In this document: in pieces, positions 51,390 to 63,325 of the stretch
Numbering within the stretch: the first letter of the stretch is position 1
Layout: each line of letters begins with the position of its first letter
Source of the DNA: Apoda limacodes
Lineage: Eukaryota; Arthropoda; Insecta; Lepidoptera; Limacodidae
NCBI GenBank assembly: GCA_946406115.1
Contig: OX291553.1
Span: 1,865,001-1,929,000, forward strand
Length of the DNA stretch: 64,000 nucleotides
Reading direction: 5' to 3'
The notes under the pieces: model-generated
Told to the model about the DNA's origin: nothing
Seen by the model: only the letters and a program-made list of their open reading frames with translations
The model's database searches: none
Made by a program: the position numbers and the translations under genes

Positions 51390-52730
51390 GTGTGTTAACG
51401 ACACTCGGATATCTTCTACCTCCCAAATGATCAATTAACTTCTACAGATGCCATTCAACATGAAATAAGAACGTCCTCCTCCCAGCCTATTAATGTCAAG
51501 TCCTATAGATTCCCCGAAGTCCATAAACAAGAAGTGCAAACTCAAATCCAAAAAATGCTTGATCAAAATATAATTGAACCTTCTATTTCCCCTTGGTCTT
51601 CTCCGATTTGAATCGTGCCTAAAAAGATAGACGCATCTGGTCAAAAGAAATGGCGCATTGTTATTGATTACAGGAGGTTGAATGACATAACCATTGGAGA
51701 AACCCACCCTATTCCTAACATTACAGAGATCTTGGACCAGTTGGGAAAGTCGAAATACTTCTCCACTTTAGATTTAGCGTCCGGATTCCATCAGATAAGA
51801 ATGAATCCAGAAGATTCAGCCAAGACAAGGTTTAGTGTGCCTCAAGGTCACTTCAATTTCTGTAGAACGCCTTTCGGTTTGAAAAATGCGCCGTCTACAT
51901 TCCAGAGGCCATGAATAACGCGCTGCTTCGTATATTTAGATGATATCGTAACCTATTCGTTTGACCTATCATCTCACATTGAAAACCTCTCCCTCGTGTT
52001 CCAAAAGCTCAGGTCCTATAACCTGAAATTACAACCCGACAAATGCGAGTTTCTAAGAAAAGAAGTCGGTTACCTTGGCCACGTAATTACAGAACAAGGT
52101 GTCAAACCAGATCCTAATAAAATAACATATGTCCAAAACTTCCCCATTCCCAGATGTCTGAAAGACATTAAATCCTTTTTGGGTTTAGTGTCATATTATC
52201 GCCGTTTCATACCCGACTTCTCCAAAATATTTAAGCCACTCACGCTCCTACTCAAGAAAGATATTCCATTCCTCTGGCAGAACGAACAACAACTTGCTTT
52301 TAAACAACTGAAAGACAAACTCCTAACCGCACCAGTCCTCATCTATCCTGACTTTTCAAAGCCTTTTATCCTTACCTGTGACGCTTCAAACTACGCAATT
52401 TTCGCCATCCTTTCTCAAGGTACAGTTGACAAAGATCACCCTATAGCCTTTGCATCTCGTACATTAAATTAAAACGAAATCAATTACAGCACCACCAAAA
52501 AGGAACTACTGGCCATCGTCTTTGGCTGTAAAACCTTTAGGTCCTACCTGTTCGGCAGGAAATTCTCAATTTTTACTGATCACTGACCTTTGAAATGGCT
52601 ATTTAACCATACTGATCCTAGCAGCAAACTGCAACGTTGGCGCTTAAAACTAGAAGAGTATGAGTATGAGGTTAAGCTTACCGCAAGGGTAAGCTTAATG
52701 CCGCTGCGGATGCTCTTTCTAGGTTCCTTA
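51390..52730 (+). pseudogene. Gypsy-type reverse transcriptase and RNase H
   Basis: 'FYLPNDQL' region, 'INVKSYRFPEVHKQEV', 'IEPSISPWSSPI*IVPKK' (stop at 51609-51611), '[15 protein letters not shown]' (about 51652), '[14 protein letters not shown]' (catalytic Asp), '[20 protein letters not shown]', a short deletion/frame change at 51911, 'CFVYLDDIVTYS' (catalytic box, about 51931-51965), 'DKCEFLRKEVGYLGHVI', 'FLGLVSYYRRFIPDFS', then RNase H 'FILTCDASNYAIFAILSQG', '[19 protein letters not shown]' and 'FTDH*PLKWL' (stop about 52584). Several stops; catalytic residues mostly retained. Confidence 0.88.
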
Positions 52731-53035
52731 TCCAAAACTCCGTTTCCATTAATCCCGTAGATATAGACGCTGGTCCTTCTAATCGAAATCCCTATCCACT
52801 AACTACCAATGAAAATACATCACAAAATCTAAGCCCTCCTGTACCTGAAATTCAACCATCCACTAGTAACTAAGACTCTATGATTCCGAACCCTACACTC
52901 AGCCCATTCCTTTCCGAAGAGGCGTTGGATGACTCCTATTCGAAATTCCTGAAATCAATCCCTCATACTAATTACACTACTAAAATTATCTAACACAATG
53001 ACAGCCTAACAAAAAGCCATCACAAACTGTTTATT

Positions 53036-54440
53036 GTGCCTACTTCTCTAGATCTGGACGAGTCCATGCCCTATGTACAAGAAATCTTGTGCAATTCCCC
53101 AGAGTCCGAAAACTTCCTGCAATCTGAAAAGACGTTACATTCCTACAAATCCCTCAAAATTAAAGACAAAACTTACCTCTTCTTGTTCACCAAAGTCCAT
53201 CATTTTGATGACTGCTCATACGCCGATATTTTTGAATCCCTGAAAAATGTAAGAAATGAACTTTTACTACTGTGGGAAGAGACTCCAACTGAACTCAGCA
53301 TAACTGATTTTAAAACTCCCTTTGACAGACACTATTATCCGAAACTCTATAGTAAAATCGAAATACACATCTATAAGAACAAAATATTCTACCCGACACT
53401 AACCGGAACCAAGAACATATTAAAGGAAAACCATGACAGTCCTGTCGCCGGACATCTTGGTGCTAATAGAATGTTCGATAAAATACGTAAACAGTTTTAT
53501 TGGAAGAACATGCGCAGTGACATCGAGAATTATGTCAAAACGTGTCAATCATGTCAAACCAATAAGGCTTTAAAACAGATTAACCGATCCCCTATGCAGA
53601 TTACCAGCACATCTACTAGCCCATGTGAGAGAGTTTCCTTGGACATTGTCGGTCCACTCCCTGAATCTGGTCCTGGCAAGTTAAGGTCCCTTCAAGATGA
53701 CCTGACTAAGTTCTCAACAGGGTACCCTCTCAGGACCCTCTGACTACTGCCGAAGAAACAAGTGAGTGCCTTTTACACTTCATTTCCTTATTTGGCATAC
53801 CCAAATATATTCTCACTGACCAAGGCAAAAATTTCTCAGCAGAATTATTTAAACAAACCTGCTCATTCCTTAAGATAAAACAACTTTGGTCCTCTCCATA
53901 CCATCTCCAAACCCAAGGAGCTCTTGAAAGGAGTCATTCCACTTTTAAGGAGTATCTTAAATCTTACATTTGTGAATCACAAGATAACTGGCCCAGATAC
54001 GTGTACACAGCTATGTTAGCTTATAACACAGCAGTTCATAGTACAACCAACTTCACTCCATACGAGTTACTCTTCGGCCATAAACCTTTTATCCCCAACT
54101 CCGTTTACACTCCATTAAAAGATACGACCTATTTAGACTACGTTAAGATGCTCCAACACAGACTCCAATACTGTCGCGATAAAGCTAGAGAAAACATTCA
54201 AAGGTCCAAATAATGTTCTAAGGTCTATTATGACTCTCATACACGACCTGTTAATTACAAAATTGGTGACTACGTCTATCTTAGAAACCACCTCAGGTTG
54301 CGTAAATCCCTTTTATCAATCTGGAAAGGACCTTACAAGGTAATGAAGATAAACGGCAGAAATACTCTGACTCTCTTAATAAACCGCCGTCATGTAGTAC
54401 ACCACTACGACCAGGTAAAACTTGCACGCTGTGAATCTTA
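53036..54440 (+). pseudogene. Gypsy-type integrase
   Basis: Zinc-binding head 'NHDSPVAGHLGANRMFD' and 'YVKTCQSCQTNK' (HHCC, about 53430-53560). Core 'VSLDIVGPLPESGPGK' (first Asp, about 53640). A frame change at about 53690-53760, then 'ILTDQGKNFSAELF' (second Asp, about 53811) and 'QTQGALERSHSTFKEYL' (Glu, about 53915) in the shifted frame. 'MLAYNTAVHSTTNFTPYELL' (54010) and a C-terminal 'YDSHTRPVNYKIGDYVYL'/'LLSIWKGPYKVMKINGRN' DNA-binding segment run to 54440. A stop at 53742 and one at 54211 interrupt it. Confidence 0.88.
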
Positions 54441-54854
54441 ATGTAATAAAATATTAATAAAAGTACCTAATAAATAAAGTTTTTGAATTTAAATTTTTAC
54501 ATTTTACTTTTTTATTATATATAATTATATATATATTAGGTTAGATTTATTATACATACTTTTTACATTTTATTACATGTTAGTTTTAAGAAGGTATTTT
54601 TATGTTTACCTTACTTTTATTGACGTGACAACGTCTTATAAATTGGTTTGCCGGGTGACACTTCAAGAAACTGCGTTACGCTCCGCTCACGTTATGCGCT
54701 CACAATGAGAGCGAGTGAGAGGCACGCGGCATGGTTAGCCCGCCTAAGAGCGAGAGAGACAGACATAAAAAGTGAAAGGCACAAGTTGTCACGTTACAAT
54801 GTTAATAATATTACGATTAATAGCAATGGTTTTTTTTTTTACTTTAATTGCAGT
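54441..54854. other. Pol-env gap with a candidate env splice acceptor
   Basis: A/T-rich up to 54600, then G+C-richer sequence that may belong to another insertion. Position 54832-54854 is a pyrimidine tract (eleven t's) followed by 'tttaattgcag', a good splice acceptor immediately upstream of the env-like frame. Errantiviral env is made from a spliced RNA, which fits; use of this site is inference. Confidence 0.5.
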
Positions 54855-55800
54855 GCCCAGTCCTTGGCACAGGAACAATATATCCAACCTGCTACAAATT
54901 ATCCTGGTATATATTTCAACCCAGTTGGCTCACTGAAGGTAATTGACGGATATTTAAACGTAATTATACCTACGGACATTTCATTTATTAAACCGCACAT
55001 AGAAAACATAAACGGTGGGATAGGCACCTCGCGGTACTTGTGCAAACTAAGTGACGTATACAATGACACCGAATGTCATAACATGTTCTTACCATTGTCA
55101 ACACGATATAATGATATTGTCCGAGGTTTTGATTCCATCTCACATTTGCTCTCGAAACATTCGAAAAGATCTGCATGGTTTGGTGGAATTGGAACCGTTT
55201 TTAAGCACCTGTCAAAACCGACCAAAAAAAAATATCAAAATTAATGAAAGAAAATATTTTAGGAACCACTTCCACAATTAACTCATTTAAACAAAATCAG
55301 CGTCAACGAACAACGTCTGAATAGCGCTGTTGAAATCTTATCATCAAAATTACAGAATGTGTCCATTTTAACTGATAATTTGTATGTAAAATCTAAACTG
55401 TTTGAGTTATTAAACATTTTAGAAAATAGTTTATTAAGTGTTGTTGTCATTTAAATTAGAAGATGTACTGAACGCAGTAATGTTTAGCAAATCAAATACA
55501 CTACACCCCTCCATAATCACCCCAAAAGACCTGTTTCTTGACCTTGTAGAAAACTAAAAAATTTTGCCCAGTTCAAAAGAGTTACCAGTCTTATTAGAAC
55601 TAGACAACATTAACATATTATTAAATATATCACGAAATATCTAGTTATTACATAAAAGACAAAATAGTCTTTGTACTAAAGTTGCCTCTTGTTACCCCGA
55701 AAGAATATCTAATCTACCATAGCCTTCCTTTTCCCGCCGTAATCAGCCCTGAACACCCTGAGTCATATTCCACTATAGTCCCTTCTGTTAAAATATATAG
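54855..55800 (+). pseudogene. Errantivirus-like envelope remnant
   Basis: Open to 55244, then broken. Visible: 'GYLNVIIPTDISFIKPHIEN' (about 54947-55005), a Cys-containing region and a basic processing-type site followed by a small hydrophobic Gly-rich stretch near 55155-55205, the arrangement of gypsy env and related insect fusion proteins. Further similarity in other frames: 'EDVLNAVMFSKSNTLHPSII' (about 55462-55520) and a C-terminal 'KLPLVTPKEYLIYH' (about 55680-55720). Multiple frameshifts and stops, and no transmembrane anchor, so it is a dead relic. Confidence 0.7.
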
Positions 55801-56389
55801 GTATAAGTAGAGATAAGTCATATTACTGTAAGATAGAAGATATAAAGATATGTAAAATACTATATAACCAAATTTTCATATGTGAAATATCAGATGTGTA
55901 CTCTAGTACCGCAGTTTCGATATGTGAAACGGAAATACTAACAAAGGCCTTGAATTCAGTTCAGGCCATGCCCCCTTGTCTTTTGTCACCGATGTCTCCG
56001 CCAGCCACCGTTGTGACGCTGCCACCAACCGCCGTCGTTGGAATCCGGTCAAATCCGGCAAGGTGCTGACGCTGGGATGATGCACTATGTGATAAAAGCG
56101 TGCCACTGTGCACTGGCCATTAACACTTCACAAAACTGCCAAAGTCTAATGTCCCCGAGGACGAAAATACAACACAGTTCACACCGATCACCAATATTCT
56201 ATATAACTTTGGGCTATACTGAGCCGAAAATTAACAGTCAGTAACTAGGTATCGAATCTTCCTTATCCGTCCACGAACTTTCCAGAAATAAATGCAAGCC
56301 GGGCACGAGCCGGCGAATTGATTGACAAAGTCAATGTCGAACCAAGAGAAAGGACATGCCGTCACCGCTTATCTTTACCGAACAACGCG
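55801..56389. other. Intergenic, unrecognised
   Basis: 56000-56100 is G+C-richer ('gccgccagccaccg'-like) without a coding motif I can name. No gene called. Confidence 0.4.
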
Positions 56390-58640
56390 TTTGCCAAATT
56401 TGCCGGCCAAGGGGTTAAAATAGGGGTTGGCAGTTTGTATGAAACGTTAATTTTTGTGTTAAATCAATGAAAATTGGTATACTACCCTTTGACAAAATAA
56501 TAAGAATGATAAATTTCACTTATTTTGAAAAATCATCCCATAGAAGATAAAATAGGGCATGAAACTTTGTATGGAAATCTGATTTTATTTTTGTAAATGA
56601 AGCCATAAAAAGACATATATTCATATTAGGTAGAAAATAAAGAATAACGTGTTTTAGCATTTTTCAAAATCCAACCCCTAAGTGGATAAAAAATGCAAAT
56701 CAACTTAAAACTAAGTATAAATGCTCCTCAGTGCAGTTAACGGAACACATATTTCTGAGTTTTTCAAAATTCAGCGTCGAAGGGGATGAATGAGGGTGGC
56801 AAATATTGTATGAGAATTATTATTTTAACTGTTAAAATTACTGATAGTAATAAGTATTTCAGTAAAATCCCCTAAGGGGAAGAAAATGGTTGGTAAAGTT
56901 TGTATGAGAAGAAATATTTTTACTTAACTTCTACTTATAACGAAGTATACATATTCTACAACACAATTAATGTAGCGAGTATTGCAGTGTTCCAAAAATC
57001 CGGTCCTATAGGGTAGAAAGGGGTTAGCAAAATTTATACGGAAAATAATATTTTTCATGTTAAATCTATCTTTTATACATTAAAATGCTTTGTCCTGAAT
57101 ACAGCCTAAACCGCTGATCGTAGAGAGCTGAAACTTGGAAGGTGTGTTATTTGTATGACGTAGGCATCCAATAAAAATTGATTTTCCGAAAGGGTCAAGT
57201 GCGAGTCGGACAGAGTCAAGTGTGAGTCGGACTCGTGCAATAAGGGTAAACCGATTGTAATGAAATTTTGGTAAGTTATCATGCACACGCCGTGGAAGGT
57301 TTCTGAATTAGAACAACTCTTTCACAATAGGTTGGTGCGGCAGCTGTTTGAAAAAAGAAGCAACGTTCTATATCTATATAAAAATGGCAATGATCTGCCT
57401 GACTTATTATCGCCCAGCCGAAACCGCTAAGCATACAAATTTGAAACTTGGACAATGAGTTGGTTTTATATTGGAGGCGTCATTTAAGTAAAGATTTATT
57501 TATATTCAACCCCCAAGGAGATAAAAAAAGTTGTAGGAAATGATCATCACGATTATGAATTCTATAAAAAATCATCATTTTTAAAACTAAGAATAACCTA
57601 TGCTATTTTTGAAAAAAAATCCGTGAGGTAGAAAAATATTCCGTTTTATTTTGCAAATATAACCATGAAAATTGGTATTCAAAATTTAAGTTATAAATAA
57701 AGACTGACAAGATGCCGACTTAAACATCCGCTAGGGGGTTATATAGGGGTTGGTTTAAATCCATAAAATCAGTCCATAAAACCATGATCGGTTTTATGTT
57801 TTTGGTAATTATCCCCACCTATCTATAATAAAAAGGCCAATATACTAAATGACTCATCATCGCCCAGTTCAAACTGCTGAGGATGGATATTTTAAATTTG
57901 GAGAAGGTGTTGACCTTATTGTTGAAGGCGTTATTTAAGAACGGATTGTTCGAAATTCAATTCTTAAAGTAGTGAAACGGTGGAAAACATATGAGGAAAT
58001 AATAATACTACGGTCAAATTTACTGGAAACTTGGTGTTATTGCTCAGTTCAGCCCCCAAAGGAGTAAAAGTGACTGAGTTGGTTCCATTTACTTGGAACA
58101 TAATATATATACAAATTTCTTAACGGGTAATAAACGACGTCTTTCGAAGTTTTTAAAAATGTAACCCTTAGAAAAAAGAAGAGATGACAAAGTATGTTTG
58201 TGATTGGAAATTTCCATGTTTGTAGTCAAACTTTAGTATAAATGTTCTCTAACACAATTAATATAACAAGCGTTATTGTGTTATCTAATTAGTAAGTAAT
58301 TTAACCTAAAGTGGTAAAAAGGGGATGAAAAGATGTATATAGGAAATAAGATTATTATTACGATCAAATTTCCTTAAAAATCAGTATCGCTTTAAAACAA
58401 TCAATAAAATATGCATTTTTCTTAAATCGATAAAATGAAAAAGGAAAATATTTGATTTGAATCCAGAAAATTTGTCCGTGAATAAATATTTCTATCGTCA
58501 ATTCACTTGAAATTTGGATAAATATGCTTGTTGAGTTAAAAAACGATGTATTGCGGTTTCTAAAAATTCAGTCCCTATGGGGAAAAAGAGGTTGGAAATT
58601 TTGTGTGGTTATTGAATAAATGATGGAAGTCTCAAAGTTC
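56390..58640 (+). repeat. Extended degenerate dispersed repeat array
   Basis: Many diverged segments share the pattern 'cccctaagggg.taaaa', 'ggttggcaaa.tttgtatg.aa' and 'atgaaaattggtat'. Motif sites include about 56405, 56520, 56680, 56775, 56870, 57005, 57520, 57735, 58065 and 58570. At 57180-57330 lies the 'aagtgcgagtcggac' end with a 28-bp local duplication and 'taagggtaaaccgattgtaa'. Same family as 3675-4360 and 46320-46915. No coding capacity. Confidence 0.6.
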
Positions 58641-59454
58641 GTGTGCGAAAACCCAAAGTACTGACTGAACCATTATCATGAAATCTAGCCGGAGTCGCGG
58701 GCGAAAACCTAAATAAAACAGTAGTGAAATAAGTAACAAAAAAATATTAAATTGTGTTGACTAATTATTGAAAAAAGTTTGAATTATATACTCTGCATGT
58801 ATCTGGATGTGAGTGAACAGTATTTATTTACACGTGTTATAAGCATATTGTCATAATACGGACAAATATATAGCATGTAGGAAACAAAGCTGTTAGTCGC
58901 AGAGGTACATATACATAATTGAACGCGGCGCAATACATAGCCTGTAGTACCAATACCCAACATATTCGATATTGTAATATCACTAGTCAATTGCCATAAG
59001 AACTTTTTAATGCTGCATAGTACTGCAACAGTGCTCTGATTGGTAGCAACTATTTCGCTATTGGTTAAAAAATCACCAATGGTATAACTTTCAATACTAC
59101 CCCCGGCCCCGCTTCACTTTAAACTGGTTGATGTGGTTTTTATACATTTTCCGAATCATTAGCAGCCTATGCTCGTCTCATGTCTTTGGCTGTAGCCATG
59201 ACACATGACACAATACTAACTTAAATTATAATGAAGTCTAGTGATTTAATAATAATAATCATAATCTTGTCACCATGTGTTCATATCACATCACGCAGAA
59301 GATTTAATTTTTGCGATTGTACGATAAAAGTTAATTCGTCAGTGATACAAAGTTCTGATTAGGCAACTTCAAATAAAGAGTTTATGTACTGTCTGTGTGT
59401 TATCTATTTCATGTAGATAAGACCTTTGCTATAGATACTTAACATATTTATGTA
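58641..59454. other. Intergenic, no gene
   Basis: A/T-rich. The only notable item is 'gtactgtctgtgtg'... 'gacctttgctatagatactt' at 59388-59450, which is repeated after the family B element at 63330-63415. Confidence 0.45.
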
Positions 59455-59489
59455 AAAAATTTAAAAAAGAAAAGTAAGTATAAAAACAA

Positions 59490-60180
59490 AGCGTTTCTCA
59501 AATCTTTACCGCTTAGAAAAGAAGTAATGCGAAGCAAATTAAAATATGAAACCGAGAACACTTTACTTCAAGTACAAATAAAACAGCTACAAAAATCTTT
59601 AGAAACAGTTAGTAAAAGTTGAATTCTGCTAAATTAGAAATAAATGAGCATATTTTGGCCATGAATATATTAATTGTAGTGAGCAATTATAACTATGAAC
59701 GATTTGAATCGTTAACGCTAGAATTAACACGGAAACTATAGAAACCCAGTTTGACAGTGGGCAATCAATCATGTGCATTGCAACCCTTGGAACCCTTGTC
59801 ACCAAATAAAGAGCAGAGTCAAGCTAGTATTGTGCGTACTAGTATAACTCCTGTACATCCCTCTCAACTTCAGGGAAGTGTTTTTGTGGATCAGGACTCA
59901 CCTCAGTGCTACAATGAAGATGAAAAAACTATCATGTTCTCCGATAGAGTAGGTATAGGGTAAGGTCATATTTTGAATAATAAATTGAACCATACTGTTC
60001 TTAACATATGTACCCCCGATACTACATACAGGCGAATTGTGAACTCAATAGCTGACAGAAAATATGATAAAGACTGTACTGTTATATTATTTGTAGGCAA
60101 TAGTTTTGGAGTAACAAAGCGGGACTTAATTAAATCTTATGATTTACTCTCAAATTTAGGAGTCAAAAAAACTGTCACAT
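59490..60180 (+). pseudogene. Family B2 ORF1 remnant (coiled coil + SGNH-like)
   Basis: A degraded coiled-coil part (59490-59745), then open codons 59751-59961 including 'IMFSDRVGIG', a stop, then 'VLNICTPDTTYRRIVNSIAD', 'DCTVILFVGNSFGVTKRDL' and 'SYDLLSNLGVKK' to 60180. These align with 'VMFCDEMGKGFG', 'NNCMPNANYVNIIRSL' and 'TTLVIFIGNRGNVNKSEL' in the copy at 39500-39650. Here too the residue after the block I Asp is not Ser (it is Arg). The C-terminal His block is not visible. Confidence 0.68.
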
Positions 60181-60448
60181 AAACAAAACCAACATATCCA
60201 TAAATTATATAATGTCTTGTACAATTTGACATGTAAAAATGATAAATTTTATTTGTTTGACATAAATAAGTAAATAAGTTTATTTCTAGTTTTATATTGA
60301 CTAAAGGTACATTGTATCGATCTAAGTATTGTAAGCAACGACTGGCTACTTTGTTAGCATATAATATTTTTACCTCTTCTGTAGATATCTACTTGGACAA
60401 CACTGATACTGTTAATAGTGTTACTAATAGTGGCGTGGCTCTTAATGC

Positions 60449-60860
60449 TTGAAACTGACTTCAGTGACAAAGAGGAAGCATAATGTACTTAAATTATTTC
60501 ATCAAAATATTCAAGGCTTCCTTGGCAAAGATTTACAAATTGAATTATTTATTGAAAAATTCAATATAGACATCTTATGTATAACAGAACACTGGTTAAA
60601 ATCACATGAGATGTTGTTAAATATTAAAAATGTTCAAGTTTCTAGTTGTTACAACAGACACAACCATATTCGAGGTGGTTCATTAATTCGTAACGTAGAG
60701 ATGTTGTTGCACTTTCAGTTGAAAAATTAATTGAATTATCTAGTGCAGAACTTGAAAAACATATAATTGTCTGTGTCTATAGGCCACCTTCTACAAATTA
60801 CTCTGAGTTTGAAAAAATAATGGAGAATGTTTTTCTAAACTTATAAACTCCTCATTAAGT
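60449..60860 (+). pseudogene. Family B2 endonuclease remnant
   Basis: 'VLKLFHQNIQGFLGKDLQIE' (first Asn), 'FNIDILCITEHWLKSHEML' (catalytic Glu), 'VSSCYNRHNHIRGGSLI', then in another frame 'ELEKHIIVCVYRPPSTNYSE' (about 60747-60810). This is the N-terminal half of an APE-type LINE endonuclease, parallel to 37400-37130 (minus). 'CESDHCGQSASFAI'-like text near 60952-60990 probably marks the Ser-Asp-His block. Confidence 0.75.
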
Positions 60861-61136
60861 ACTCGCTTATTTAGTCTATTTAAGTCATTTAACTTTTAGA
60901 TAACATATTCTGTAACTGTGAATATTTAGAAAAAACATTATAAGTTGTCTGGAATCGGATCATTGTGGTCAAAGTGCTAGCTTTGCCATAACTTGTTCCA
61001 AATTAGACAAGGAGATTATATGTAGGCCAATCACTGTTCCTCGGATAAATAGTTTTTTAGAAAAATTAAAAACTATCTTACCCGCTCTTGACCTCAAAAA
61101 AATGTTAAAAATTTATATAAAGACTTTTTCCAGTCA

Positions 61137-61790
61137 GTGAATGAAACTTTCAATAACCTTTTTAAAACTAAAACAATAAAATGCAGTTACAGGCCTCAAT
61201 TTAACGATTGGGCAACAAAAGGAATTAAAATAAGCAGAGATAGACTTTATGAATTACATTCACTTAAATCGCTTATGCGCGATCCAAGCCTTAATGAACA
61301 TGTGAAAAAGTATTCAATTTTTTTTAGATCAGTCTGTCATGTTGCATAGTCTAATAACATCAGCAGAAAAATTAAATCATCTGATTATGTGATTAAAACT
61401 GTTTGGAATGTGATCAATAATGAAACTGGTAGATCAAAGGCTCGTGAACAGAACTTTAATATCAAAACAGACTCTGGTTTAATTGATAATGACGGAAAAG
61501 TTGCCAAAATATTTGAACATTTCTTTGGTGAATTACCATCAAAAATAACTGAATCCTTAAATTCATCTTGCCAAGCTGCTGAATCTATTCTTATCTACCG
61601 TGTCAATATATCTATGAAAATATTATGTTTGTCCGTAAAAATATATCCCAATTTCCGAGAAACAGTGATAAGCACAACTTAAATATGAGAAATAAAAATA
61701 AACTTGCTATGCCAAAGTGTAGGCTTACTAAAGCCAACAAATCATTTATGGGAAGCGGTGTAAAATTTTATAATAAACTGTAGAAATTCT
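61137..61790 (+). pseudogene. Family B2 reverse transcriptase, central part deleted
   Basis: Linker and N-terminal RT region: 'WATKGIKISRDRLYELHSLK', 'VIKTVWNVINNETGRS', 'KVAKIFEHFFGELPSKITES', ending 'CQAAESI' at about 61590. It then joins 'CQYIYENIMFVRKNI'-equivalent text (another frame, from about 61597), the C-terminal domain also present at 42860-43044. All catalytic RT blocks between are missing. The join point defines the deletion. Confidence 0.8.
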
Positions 61791-63264
61791 TAATTTAGGT
61801 GACAAACAGCTTAAATTTTATGTTAAACATCTGCTATGTAAGACAGCATATTATAATGTAGATGAATATCTAAATAACAAATTTGTATGGCCTAGTATCA
61901 CACAAAATTAATGTTAGGTTTTCTATTCAAACTTAAATAATTTAGGTTTTATAAGTAAAAGGAGCACTCTAAAGACCAAGCTAAGTAACGATGTTATGTC
62001 TCTGTTGTTTACTTTATAGTGGTTGGTGGCAAGCTACCAGGGGATGCACTATGTGCAATCCACCTTTGGTTGCCTGGTTTTGGTGGGGCTTTGGATGTGT
62101 GTGGGTGTGGCGCATGAGTACGTGCGTGTATGTGTGTATATACATATTTGGACAGATATTGAGTACTTTATGGCTTGGTTCCTGCATGACTGATTGATAA
62201 CAGGTGTACATTCGGGAGTTTCTTGCCACTTCTTCTCCCCTTAGGCTAGTTTCTGAATTGATGGTAGTTTAAATGATGTGCATTTGTTGCCGGGCTGTTG
62301 TGTTGGGGCTGGGCCACTTTTGGGTGTGCGACGTGTGTTTGAATGTGTGTATGCATTTATGTATATGTGCGTGTTTGTGTGTAGCACCCGCTCGTGTTCG
62401 GAGCCCTGCCGCTATCGGGCGGCCGAACGAGGATTGAATCAGATAGGACCTATAAGTTAATTTACATATAGTTTTATTTTATATCTTTTAGATGTATTTA
62501 TTTATAATGTGTCTGTATGTATATATATCAAGTTTTGCATTATGTGTATTTTATATTAACTTTAATATGTATATGAATACCTTTTTATATATTAATTTAT
62601 ATGTTTGTAAAATGTAAATATGTATGTATATTGTATGTATATACATATATATATATATATGTTATATGAATATAGTACAATCGAATTGGAGTTGCTTAAA
62701 TGTGTGTCATGCTCTCTCAAAGTCTCTGTGGTTGTGGCATGTGCGTCGGGTCGTTACGTTCCCTAAAACATGGTTGAGCGAAGCGATAGCTGATTCATGT
62801 GTCATACTTGTGAACGGGTGCCGCCTGTTGAGGCTGGTCTGGTCTTACAAACTTCTGTGTATTCTTATATATATATATATATATATGGATATGTACGTCT
62901 GCTGTGTAATATTATATATTATAAGTTATATGAATATATTTTTCTCGGGAGTTACTTTAAATCCCGTCACAGATTAATTGAAGACTTTTAATGTATCACA
63001 TGGTGCCTCACTCTCCTATGCAATCTGAAAAACTGAAAGGCAATTGAAATATTACCTAAATATTGATTGTTTTTTTGTAAATCAAACTATTTACATTGTA
63101 AATCTTGTTTATTTAGTGTTTCAATTATTAGTTGATATAGTTTTATTAGTTGATACACTATAATTTTATGTTTCGTTTGTGATTTTACAAAGATTACCTA
63201 TTGGACGCACGCAATAAAACAGTATTGTAATTAGTTTGTAAAGCTAGTTGTAGTTAATTTACTT
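61791..63264 (+). other. Family B2 3' untranslated region
   Basis: Shares 61785-62865 with 43025-44090, including 'gctatcgggcggccgaacga' (about 62412). Contains (AT)n at 62645-62665 and 62865-62890. Downstream, 62990-63264 is unique A/T-rich sequence leading to the conserved 3' end. No gene. Confidence 0.6.
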
Positions 63265-63325
63265 GACGATTCGAAAGTGTTCTTAGTAACCCATTTCAAT
63301 AAAAAGATTTTGATTTGATTTTTAA

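Larger units (their letters stand above)
50866..55800 (+). mobile_element. Gypsy/errantivirus-like LTR retrotransposon, truncated
   Basis: Order: end of protease, RT, RNase H, integrase, a non-coding gap, env remnant. Gag and both LTRs are not found. The left edge cuts into the protease and the right edge into env. RT and integrase resemble the 17.6/297/gypsy group. The env-type ORF makes it an insect endogenous retrovirus-like element. Described only as a broken genomic relic. Confidence 0.82.
59455..63325 (+). mobile_element. Family B LINE (variant B2), near-complete but eroded
   Basis: Order: ORF1 from mid-coiled coil, endonuclease, N-terminal RT, then a jump to the RT C-terminus, a long 3' UTR, and the 3' end 'ttgacgattcgaaagtgttc ... 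gattttgatttgattttt' at 63265-63325. 5'-truncated relative to 35910-41079. The 3' tail defines the sense and clade similarity. Confidence 0.82.

Noticed and set aside
54600..54800. 5' LTR or second element start between pol and env
   Set aside because: I could not find a duplicate of this sequence or TG...CA ends at either side of the gypsy relic.
55900..56110. Possible coding remnant in the G+C-rich patch after env
   Set aside because: Short frames in both directions, none with recognisable family motifs.
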